Shown here: positions 12,695 to 24,600 of the stretch, in pieces | How positions within the stretch are numbered: position 1 is the stretch's first letter | Layout: the number at the start of each line of letters is the position of its first letter | Source: Ariolimax columbianus | Lineage: Eukaryota; Mollusca; Gastropoda; Stylommatophora; Arionidae | DNA: 64,000 nucleotides | NCBI GenBank assembly: GCA_036924085.1 | Contig: JAVGWX010000012.1 | Coordinates: forward strand, 32,360,272-32,424,271 | Direction: 5' to 3' | The notes under the pieces: model-generated | Seen by the model: the letters and a program-made list of their open reading frames with translations, nothing else | Database searches by the model: none | Told to the model about the DNA's origin: nothing | Made by a program: the position numbers and the translations under genes

Positions 12695-15600
12695 GCGGCT
12701 TAATTTGACTCAACACGGCCAACACTGAAATGATTGACATGCCAAGACCACTCTTCTGGGGCCTAATATGGAACTGGTGCTGGACTTAGACCCCCAGAAA
12801 TCTGGGGTTATGCCCCCTGTGGCTCGGTTTTGTCTGCATCCAGTGTTTGATAAAGGAATTGACGGAAGAGCACTATCAGGAGTGGAGCCTGAGACCTAAG
12901 TTAACTTAACACGCCAATAATGCAGAATGACTATCAAAAAGTACACCTTCGTGGGGTCTAATAGAGAACATGTGCTGGAATTAGACCCTCGAAAATTTTG
13001 GGGCTACCCTCTTGATTGTCTCGCTAAGGGAATTGACGGAAGGGCACCACCAGGTGTGGAACCTGCGGCTTAATTTGACTGAACACGCCAATACTGTAGA
13101 ACAACTGACAAATCGAGAGCACTGCCGTTTGGGTCTAATAATGAACGTACGCTGGTATTAGACTCACGGATGACAAGTCAGCTCTCAAACACTCAAATGA
13201 AAGAACGCTACGGAAATCGTGTTTAACTCCGCAGAAACCGCAGATTTCAAATACCTGGTCATGGACAAACAAAAGCCCTCAATAAATTCGTCTGACCAAA
13301 TAGTGAACGGGTGCTGGAAATAGATCATCTGAAGACAGATCAGTTTTACCCTACAAATGACAGGGCGTTGCTACGGAAAACCAGCTCAAATCGAGAGGAG
13401 CCGCAGACACTTTGGTTCACGTACCAGGCTGATAAGCCAAGGGCGCGAGGCTACCATGTGGGGGATTACGGCCGAACCCTTGTAAGCCGCAATCCCGCCC
13501 AAAATCTCAGCACCACTGCAATGGGAGGCTCCTACATGATCGGGACCTAGGGCTTGCGCCTCAGCCCTATCAGGTAGAGCCACAGTATGAGGTCCTTGCC
13601 GTCCGCCAATCAAAGCGGGCGGACAACTGCTTGATACTCACCCTATACGGCGTTGGGGTGCGAAAACACCAACCAAAGACTTAGTACCTGGTCGGGGTGT
13701 CGAAAACAGTAGAGCAGCCACCTCACTCTGAACTGTCAAGACTCAACCACTGACCATGAGAGTTGTCCGCACACCAGGCGATCAACATCTCTGTGACATT
13801 ACCAGGCTTGTCCTCTGGCGAAATGCACTCCGGCTACGATATCTACCTCTGTACGTTATCAGCCATAACTATCATGCTGGACGCAGAAGAGATGCAGACC
13901 AGCGGACATTGCACACCTGCCCCACTGTGTCAACACCCCAGGTGGCGGGGAATGCTAGGCGTACCATCCCTGCATAGAAGCCAAGAAAACAAAGGGAAAA
14001 AGAGATACCCCACTCACATGCAAATGCTACGTTTCTGGCAGGACGTGACGATCCTGGGATACAGACACACTGGACTGCCTCTCTTCCGGGTAAACCAGTC
14101 CATCTCATATATCATATCATCATTGCACCCTATAGACACGAGTAGTGAAGACTCGAAAGTCTGGTAAGACAACTTCCATAGGAGAGAAAACTCTGACCGT
14201 AAACAACTGCTGCCTTGCAGATAGGCTGGGGACAGCCAAAGGCTAAGGAGGGCATCCCTACAGAAACGCCTGTTGAAATCGGATGCACGGGGCCGCAAGC
14301 CTAACAAAACAGTGCAACGTAAATCACAGTATGATGGCAGCACAACCTATTCGAAAAACGTATGGCGCTCATCCTGAGGAGACCCGCCAGGCAGCGATAG
14401 CGCCGGGCCTCACGCCTCGAAGGGGCCCACCCTTGACTACTGGTGGTCACCCACCCATGTGTCGTGGAGTCAAGGCACATGGCTATGGGGTAACGTCTAT
14501 TGGCCAAAACCTCAAGACCCTCAAAATACTACAGTGGAATGCGGAGGGAGTCATTAACAAAAAACTTTCCCTAACACACCACCTGCATGAAGGTAAGATT
14601 GACGTGGCATGTATCCAGGAAACGCACCTCAACAATAACCATAAATTCTCAATCAGAGGATACCAGACCTTCCGTCTAGATAGAGAAGGCCACAAAGGAG
14701 GGGTTCTGATACTGACCAGAAACAGCATACCGAGTAGCGCGGTACCTGTCAATCACACCGGACAAGCAGAAATTGTAGGAGTTGACATAATGGCTCAAGA
14801 GACGAAACTCCGCATTTTCAATCTGTACGGACCACCAAACAGAGACCTATCGCTCTCGAGTATGGAGGTCAGAGACTCCAACTGCATAGTAGTTGGAGAT
14901 TTCAACAGCCACTCGGAGAGATGGGGATACTCTGACACAGACAGTAGAGGTGACGAAGTGGAAGATTGGGAGATAGATGCAAATCTCTCCCTTATCAATA
15001 GGCCGGAGGATAGCCCTAGCTTCTATTCAAGAACATGGCATACCACCTCGACTCCAGATTTGGCCTTCTCCACACAGGACATACACTATAAAATAGACCG
15101 CCAGGTGCTGAACCAACTGGCAGGTAGCGACCACAGGCCGATCAGGCTAACCATTGACATGGAAGTAAGCCCACAGGAAACAAAACCGCTCCCACGTTGG
15201 AATTACAAACGAGCCGACTGGGACAGATTTGCAATCCTGACAGATGGGCTGTGTGAAACCATCAACACACGAAACACCAAAATGAAGCCCATGGTGGAGA
15301 GCCTAAGCAAGGCAATAATGCAAGCCGCCACTGAAACCATCCCAAGAGGAGCTAGGAAAAACTATAAGCCCTACTGGAATGATGAGTTACAGAAAGTGGA
15401 AGATGCAGTAACAAATGCTAGGAACATGGCAGAACGAGAAAAATCCATGGAGGCAAACATCGCCCTCAAAGCCGCCGCGGCGAAGTACAAACACACTCTC
15501 AAGCAAACAGCAAGAGAAAGTTGGAAAAATAAAACGGAAAGTCTGAACCTGGACAAAGACGGGAACAAGCTATGGAAGCTAGTCAGAGCCATGAACGACG

Positions 15601-18600
15601 AAACCCCGTCAAATAAACAAATTACCATCAAGCAGGGCGAGAACCTGATCACAGGTAAGAAAGCCGCAAACGCCTTTGTCGATCACTATGCCAGAGCAAA
15701 CCACATCGAGGTCCCTGCAGATAAGCATACAGACATTAGCGAAGAGCTAAAGGGACACGAAAACATAAATACGGCTCCTGAAGAGCACATGATGGCCAAA
15801 CTAACAATGCGCGAAATGGAAGAGGCTATGAGTACACTAAAGAAAAGGAAATCTCCCGGAAAAGACGGGATAACAAACGAAATGCTGATGGGGCTGGGCC
15901 AAACAGCGAAGAAGAAACTACTATCAGTCCTGAACCAAAGCTGGAAAAGGGGTATTGTACCCCAGGCATGGAAAGATGCAATACTGGTACCAGTACCAAA
16001 AACAGGGAAGGACAAAACAGATCCAAATGGATACAGGCCCATAAGCCTACTGAGCTGTGTTGGCAAGCTGATGGAACGGATAATAAACACCAGACTGATG
16101 TGGCATCTGGAAGAAAAACGAATACTAATTCCACAGCAAGCCGGCTTTAGACAGCACAGATCCACTGAGGACCAGGTCATCCTCATAGCCCAGGAGATAG
16201 AAGATGCCTACCAGGCACAGAAACACACAGTAGCTGTTTGGGTGGATCTGGAAAAGGCATTTGACAAAGTCTGGAAGGATGGACTTAGAGTCAAGCTAAG
16301 AAGAAGTGATGTCTGTGGGAAAATGTACAAGTGGATCAACCACTACCTCAAACAAAGAACGGCCAGAGTCCAAGTACAAGGGCAGATGAGCAAAAAGGTG
16401 ACACTCGAGCAGGGAGTACCCCAAGGGGGAGTATTGTCACCCACACTCTTCCTGGTATATATAAACGATATTACAGAGAATATACCAAGAAGAGTCCATA
16501 GCTCAATGTTTGCAGACGATCTGGCTATGTGGACCTCTGAAAAGAATCTCACAATAGCAAGAAATCGGATGCAGACGGCCCTAACATCGCTGGAAGAGTG
16601 GGCGAACTCATGGCTGGTCAAAATAAACGAGGAGAAAACCACGTGCACAATATTCTCGCTCTCATTAAAACCCCAAAGTACCAAATTAAGTCTGAATGGC
16701 AAAATCCTGCAGCCAAACGACAACCCAACCTATCTGGGAGTCACATTTGATCGGCGCATGACATGGAAAAGTCAGATTGAGAGAAACCGAATGAAAGCCA
16801 GAGAAAGGATGGCGATCATGAGGAAACTTGCTGGCACAAGCTGGGGAGCAGACGAAGGCATACTAAAGAAACTGTACACTGGAAGAGTGAGACCAGTTCT
16901 CGAGTATGGCATTGCGGCATGGACAACCGCAGCGAAGGCGAACTTCGATAAAGTTAACAAACTTCAAAACCAAGCCATGAGAATTATAACAGGTGGCATG
17001 AAGTCAACGCCAATTGTAGAACTTGAAAAGATTACAAAACTGCAATCCATGACCGATAGAAGAGACTGCAGAGCCCAGCTGCAGTCAGAGAAACTCAGAA
17101 GACTGACGGACCATCCAATGTACCAGAGACTAAACAATTTGGGAAATGGGAAACTAAAGCGGAGAAACTTTGCAGAAATAGCCAAAGCAAAGATGCACGA
17201 AGATCCCATAAACGCACTAACAACACCAAAACCCATCACTACTGTACGAAAACCTACTTGGAGGCAGGATATATTTCCAGAGGTGGTAGAAAATATACCA
17301 GGTATTGCAAACAAAAACTGCCAGAGTGAAAAAGAAAGGAGAGACACTACCCTAAGCTTCATAACGAAAAGCTACCCAAGCATGGACTGGACCCATGCAT
17401 ACACCGATGGTTCTGTAACAAACACTACACAGAACGGAGGGGCAGGAGCATTCCTGAACCTACCAAATGGCAGGAAAATAACACTGTCATTCGCTACTGG
17501 TAAGTACACAAGCAATTTCAGAGCAGAGACAGAGGCACTGAGGGCGGCAGTGGAAGAAATGGTAACACACAGTGAAAATGAGAGCCATATAGTCCTGCTG
17601 ACAGATGCTCTCGAAATAGTCACAGCGCTAAAAAGCCAGAAAAACACTGAGCTTAATGACTTAAGAGCAGCACTCTGCAAACTGTGCCAGCAGTCCGCAC
17701 CAAAAAGGGTAGTGGTACAGTGGGTACCGTCACACTGCAACATCCAAGGCAACGAGGAGGCAGACAGACTGGCAAAAGAAGGTGCAAGGCTACCACAAAC
17801 AGATACCAGTATGACGTACGAAGAGTCAAAATGGCTTATCAAAGCCAGATACATGTCCAAATGGGAAACCGAACATACTGGTTACACCAAAAACGATGCC
17901 TATTACCAGTTGAACCGAAGAGAGCAGGTCGTTGTCTTCAGACTTCGCACTGGCCACAACAGACTGAGGTACCACCTATTCAACAAATTGAAGATAGGGT
18001 GTACCGACGAATGCCCGTGCGGTACTGGTAAAATGACCACTGAACATCTGCTGCAGAACTGCCCGACATACGAGGATCAGAGAGAGCAGATGTGGCCATC
18101 GCCAGTGGAACTGCAAGACAAGCTCTATGGTAGTGGCGAGAGTCTCAGGATGACCGCCGCTTTTTTCGAGAAAATAATGGTTACTGTCTGACTGTGTACG
18201 CAGAAGAAGAAGAAGAAGAAGAATCATTATATCAGGAACAAGCTGCTGTCAAAAGTATCTGGTGAAACATTAGATTGGTTCGAAGTATGAAGGGAATTCG
18301 GCGGGTGTGTATCCTCTCCCAACACCTATTTAACATTTATGTAGAGTACATAATGAGGAACATTAGAGAGGGTGAGAATATAAGTAAGTTATGATCCCTT
18401 TACAATTGGCGGATGCAAGATCCCGGAGCTAAGATACGCAGATGATATAGTGATACTATCAAACAGTGCAGAGAAATTAAAACAGCTAATTGCAGCCGTA
18501 AACAGATGCAGCGAGGATCTTTTTAAAACTTCTTTGTAAACATAAACAAAACAAACAATAGAAAAAACAAGAAATCAACATAAATTTTAATTCGTGGGTA

Positions 18601-21600
18601 TGGAAATAAAACAGGTTATGAACTTCGAGTATCTTGGCTCTAGAATTTACAATATTAGCGACCACTCAAAAGAAATCAGGAGATTGGCAATGCAGAGGCT
18701 ACAAAACCTGAGACAACTATGACAAAATACCAGGAAAACAACGAAGCTGAACATTTTGAGGACCTTTGCTTTTTCCGTGGCAGCATACAGCTGCGAAATG
18801 TGAACAGTTAACCAAACCTCAAGGAATAGAATCGAGTTCTTCGAGTGAAAATGTTATAGAAAGGTCCTCAGAATACCAGGGATGAAAAAAGGAAGAATAC
18901 AGACATTTGAAAAAAGTTGGGTATAGAGGAGAACTGGTTCATAAATTCCATCATAAACAGAAATTTTAGATACTTTGACCACATCAAAAGACATAACGGT
19001 TTTGAGGGGACATTAGAAAGGGTATGGTGCCAGGCAGAAGAAGCAGTGGCTGGCCAAGAATGCGATGTCAAGAAATGCTTGGGCATGACTCTGGAGATTT
19101 GACTAGAGATCTAGTTCTTTTAGACGGGATGTGATTGGAGTGACTTTCTGCAAAGGACACGCTACATGATGACTTTTATGATTGCACTTTTTGTAATTTT
19201 TCTTTTCTTTTTGATAAATCTAGGAGAGAAAAAAATTAATATTTTCCATTAGGAGAGATTTCCTAAAATTATTTCTCAATTTTCTTCATCAGAGATATGT
19301 TACAAATTTGTATTTTCCTTTAGGAGTGATTTTAATATTCAAGCCTTATTTTTTTTAGGAGAGATTTTAAAAATTAATAATTTTTCTTAATGAGAAATTT
19401 GTAACAAATTTAATTTTGTTTCATCTGCAGAAGTTCAACAGTTAAAGGTAAACACAGTCAATGGGTTTCGGAGGTAAGTGGAACTACTTCCTCACTTTAT
19501 GGAACATAGGATTGTCACACCTGTATATGACTGCATGCAGGAATCCTGTGTCAGAGCACTTTGTTGTTAAATGCCCACAATGAGTAGAATTACTCTTTTG
19601 TGTGCCCTGAAAAGGGCATTAAGTGGCGGGCTGTTTCAGCTTTCATCACATCCTGAGCGTGTTGATGAAGGTGGACTGGAGTCCTCCAGGGGGTTGTGCT
19701 GTGCTTGGAATCATCTGCCTGTCACTCACTGCTATGGGGATCACGTTGATCCCTCTAACCTTGTTAGCCAGGCTGCCATGAAAACAGCCTGTTTCCAGGA
19801 AAGGCAACGAGAAGCCAAAGTGAGGGTCTTGGCCAGTATGTTTTGCCCGACCCTGACTAATATTTTTGATCAGTATGTTTTGCCTGACCAGACGTTAGTC
19901 TTCCTTCCTGTCAGAGCACGTTATATGTTCTTACAATGGGGGCTTCTGTGGCAATTTATTTTACATGATGAGGCTGCTAAACTTATGCACAACCATGCTT
20001 AGTTGTCGTTTGTGATGTGCCTTTTGCCATTCATCAGTGCTCTGATCCATAATCTTCCTAAAAAGCATGGTCTGCTGTGCTTGGTATCAATTGCCAGATA
20101 TCATCGCAAATACAGATTTGTTGTGCAGTGCATGACAACTAGTACAGCTGGAGATTGTGGGGAGAGTAAGTTGGTTGCACGAGAACCAAATAATTGAACT
20201 AGACATGTGCTAGATTGGATCTCGTGTGAGGAGAGATTGAGGAACATTTAAGTCAGGGCACCTAGCTAAACTAGAAAATAATTTTGTGTTTTTGTGTGCA
20301 TTCGCATTATTTCTCAATTCACCAAGGCTGTGTGGTTTGCACAATGTTTTTATTTTGCGCCTGTGGCCCAGTGCATCCGACTTCGGCATGCATTTTATGT
20401 AATGGTCTGCTTCCTCCTACATTTTCTAAGGATTGTGCTTCCCTGGGGTAACGGCCGGTGCTGTGATTGGGGAGCCAATCCAGCACCTTCGGATTGTGAG
20501 CCGTGTCACTTAACCACTAGACCACGCTGTCCCTTCAAAAATAATATAAAATTCTGTTTGCACATACAGCTGACATAACCAAATATAAAGGATAAAATAC
20601 ATAAATTTTGAATTTATTTATACAATATATTTTGGGGGCCTCCGTGGCAAAGTGGTAAAGCTGTTTGCCTCAAGTTCAGATGGTCGGGGTTTGAAATTCG
20701 AGCTGTGGCAGTTGATTCATGATGGTTCATCGCTGGAGCTGCGAAGTTCGTGTGTTGTGCAATGCTCTCAGCAGGCGGCATACCGTTCTTCGCAGGGAGA
20801 CCCACAGCGATGAAGTTGAGCCCCTCACCTTTAACAATATATTTAGGATACAATGTACTTTCTCATAATTATTTAATGGTACAATAAATTTGCCCTTTAG
20901 CAAATGTGCTTTGTCACTATAAAATAATACGAAGCGGAGATTGTTGAATTCGGGGCACAAAAACTCAAAAAAGCAGATCCCAAGAAGACACTCTTAAATA
21001 TGAATTAATGCAGAGAAACAGCTGTTAAACTGTGCTTCAAGAGGAACCCGAATGAATAACTCAAGTCAGTTTGCAGTTTCAGTATTGAACAGTTTACAGT
21101 TTTCCTCACCTGTTCATTTTCATATTATTTCCTCCACAGGATTGGTGCTTCAGCATTATCTGCTTCATCTCATTACATTGAGTATAACCGTAATCTGGTA
21201 AACAGCATTAGAAAATTATTTTTGAAGTTGGTCAAACCAGAGAGTGTTTTACACGTTTTCAATGCTTGCGATGACAATGTTCTGACAATATTTGATATTG
21301 TAAGTTCTGTGTTGAATTTCATTGTTTCTATGTTAAGTTTCATGATCTCTGTGTTTTGTTTCATGATTTCTGTGTTTTGTTTCAAAATTTCTTTGTTAAG
21401 TTCTGTAATTTCTTTTGTTGAATCTCATGATTTATGTGTTGAGTTTTGAAGTTTATGCATTGAGTTTCATAACTTCTTTGTTGATTTTCATAATTTATAT
21501 TTTTTATTTTATAATTCTTCATATTGTTTTTGAGAATGATAAAATTCAACATCATTGGCTCTTTTTGTTTTGTCAGATGACAGTAATTGTTGTTTTTAGC

Positions 21601-24600
21601 ACAAAGCCCGGGCAGAAATATAGAGACCATGTGTTGCCCATGCAGTATGGTCCCTCCATCGGTCTGCCTTGTTTGCTCGAAGGGAAAGGTGATAAAAATA
21701 CATTTGAAACAATGTAAGCTGCAGAAACTACCAAATCAGCAGAGCAATGCTCAATCTGTTTGCCTGTCAGGGCTTCACTTCTAGACCAGTCGCCAACCAA
21801 GGCTAAGGGCCTGTTGTGCCCTGCCACAACACTCAGCTGAGGTTGCCTTTTTTTGCTCTAGGATAAGGCATTGTATCCTCTTGCCTGTGCTCTTTTGCAC
21901 ATCGTCGGTTGTCAGCTTTGGTAGATGCTGGCCAACTTTCAGAATTATCAGAAAACAGGTTGCACAGCCATATCTGACAAAACCTAACAAGTTACACCAG
22001 TATCTTATCTGCAAGGCTTCACAAGGTGGTTTGAAATCAGACAGAGTTTTCCTTCTCCTAGATGAGGTGAGATACGTCAGGCGGCGACAGACAGAGAGGG
22101 ATGGCGTGGGATTTTGGGAGTGTCTTCGTGTGTGCCCCAACGACCTGATGGGTTACGGGATGAACTGAACTGAAGATGAGCTGCCTCCTTAGGCTTTTGA
22201 GCCCCATGTGTCTAAAACTACTGGTTTTAAGGTGCCAGTGGCTCGCCTTCCGTCCCTTCGCCTGTTAGTCAAAACAGTTCTGCCGTGCGAAGGCCAGGAG
22301 ATGGACTTTGTTGTCAGAGGATATATGAGACGCACGCCATGGGAGCATTTAGTTGGTGTTGAAAGTTCTAACAACATTTAGAATATAAATTATGACAATC
22401 AACAAAGAAGTTATGAAACTGGTCTTATAAACTATCAAACTCAATACATGTATTATAAAATTGACTTAACTATGGTGTACAAGGACAGTTATTCTACAGT
22501 ATCAGATCAATGTATACAAGTAGCCAAAGTATAGTGAGAACACCAAGCGGACTCATTGAAAAGCAGTTAAGACTCAAGTAAGACAAGGATGGGGATTCAG
22601 TGGTCTCGAGGTAAGGTGTCCACCAGGGGGTTGCGGTTTCGAATCACGATGAAGGCCAGGATTTTTTTCATGTGGATCTTCTGGTAAAAATTCCCCTGAT
22701 CTCTGGGTAGTGAGATTGGACTCCCGTGTTCAGTTTCGAGCACGTTAAAAATTCCTTGGCAGTTGGAAATTGAAAAGAGTAGACTTAACGGCCGCTGCCT
22801 GTGGTTTGTTAAGAGTAGCTATAGATGGCGCCTAACTGTCTGCGGGTCTACTTACCTGGGGAAATGTACAAATAACCTACCTGGGAAGGTTTTTAATTTG
22901 AATTTGTTATTTTTTTCAATTTCCAACTGCCAAAAAAAGTGTTTGAGTCTATTTAGATGGACTCGTACATCAGTCAAACCACCCTCCAAGAAAACTGGTT
23001 GTATACAGACTCTATAGAATCTTCGACAAAATAACAACTGAAGTAAACCCAGAGACCACCACAGTGAACAAGCTCCTCTTTGCAGATGATCATTCAGATG
23101 AACATAACCTCAAAAAACATCTGAATGCCCTTGACCATGGTTGCGTTAGATATAATATGATGATTAATATGTGTAGCACGTGACCGAATGGTTTCGATGC
23201 CTGCCTGCTGACAATGAGAGCAGCGAATTGAATCCCCGGTAAGACATATGTTGGTTTTATATTGGGGGTGAAATAAAGAAACATAGCCAGCACACAACGT
23301 GGCAACAACAGTGACGTAGCAGCCTGTAGTCTTGAGTCTTTAAAACCCCTCGACTACCCCAGCAACGGTAACAAAGTCGCACAACAGTTGATTTTTTTAA
23401 CACAGCATTGACAGAAACAATAAAAATCAGCAGAATAGAGAAGCCACTAAATATTTTGGTGAAAAGCACAGAACGTAAACAAGTCACAGAATTAAGATAC
23501 TTGGATAAAGTGTTCACGCAAGATGGTAGACTGAACAAAGAGGTGGAATCAAGAATTACAGAGAATTATGAAATTCAACATGTAAATTATGAAAGTCAGC
23601 AAAGACATTATGAAACTGAACATATAAACTAAGAAATAACACATGAACTACAAAAACAACACATAAATTATGAGATTTGGTTGAACTATGGAGTTCAAGG
23701 GCAGTTATTGGACAGTGTCAGATCTATGTATTATAATGGTACAGTGAAAACACTAAGTGGACTCACAAACTGTTTTTTTTAGGGGACGGCATGGGCTAGT
23801 GGTTAAGTGACACGGCTCACAACAAGAAGGTGCCCAACATAGCACCAGCCGTTACCCCGGAGAAGCAAACCCTTAGAAAATGCAGGAGGAAGCAGACCCT
23901 TACATAAAATGCATGCTGAAGTCGGATGCACTGGGCCAACAGGCGCAAAATAAAAATCAGAGTGTAACGCACACCGCCTTGGGGATTTAGAGGAATAAGG
24001 CGAACGGAAAAGAAAAAAAAGAAAGAAAAAAACTGGTTTGCAGTTAAGACTGGGGTCATACATGAATGTGTACAAGGATATTGAGTCAGAAGAAAGTGAA
24101 AAAACATACCACATAATAAATAATTTGTTCTTATTGAATTGATTGATATGATTAGTTTGTTGTAGTGGGGTAATTACGTGACTAAGAATTACAGGTCACT
24201 TCTAGTTTCTGGTCCTTTCCTGGCTCTGGCTCTCATGTACTTAAATGGATCATTCTTCACGATGTTGTAATCAATGATGGATTTCTCATTAATTGTCGGT
24301 TCACACTGAGTGTGAGGGAACTTTGTATTTGTGGTGGCCAGGTTTTGCTCGCTCCAGATTCTCAGGAGTTGCCTTCTATTGTCATTCAAAACATCTTCAC
24401 CATATCTCCCAATCACTCCATCTCGTGTAGAATAATTATTTCCTCACTGTGGCATTGAAATCTCCAAGAACTATAATTTGATTATATATTTTCAAGCAGC
24501 TCAAAGAAGTTATCCTTGACATCTGCTCTATTCCCATCTTAGAGTACTTAGAATCCTGGTATTCAAACAGACATGATTAATGTTTGTTGCTAGGTGGCTT

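Larger units (their letters stand above)
10848..18220 (+). mobile_element. Retrotransposed 5'ETS-18S-LINE chimera
   Basis: A single insertion of about 7.37 kb is flanked by an exact 12-bp duplication, 'gaatcattatat', at 10836-10847 and 18221-18232. It ends in (GAA)n. The duplication is in frame in the host LINE (E-S-L-Y) and the host reading resumes after it. The contents are rDNA external transcribed spacer, a truncated 18S, a tandemly repeated LINE 5' region and an intact LINE reading frame. Target duplication plus simple-repeat tail are signatures of target-primed reverse transcription. The whole unit therefore arrived as one RNA, most simply a pre-rRNA read-through transcript of a LINE lodged in an 18S gene. 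Confidence 0.82.

Noticed and set aside
11479..12718. Functional 18S rRNA gene
   Set aside because: The 3' third is missing, LINE sequence follows directly, and target duplications show it is part of a retrotransposed copy.
13763..14167. Possible LINE ORF1 of 134 codons
   Set aside because: No coiled coil, RRM or CCHC motif was seen, and overlapping frames of similar length exist in this GC-richer stretch.
19431..19447. Micro-exon with good acceptor and donor between exons 2 and 3
   Set aside because: It accepts phase 1 but leaves phase 0, which fits neither exon 3 acceptor.
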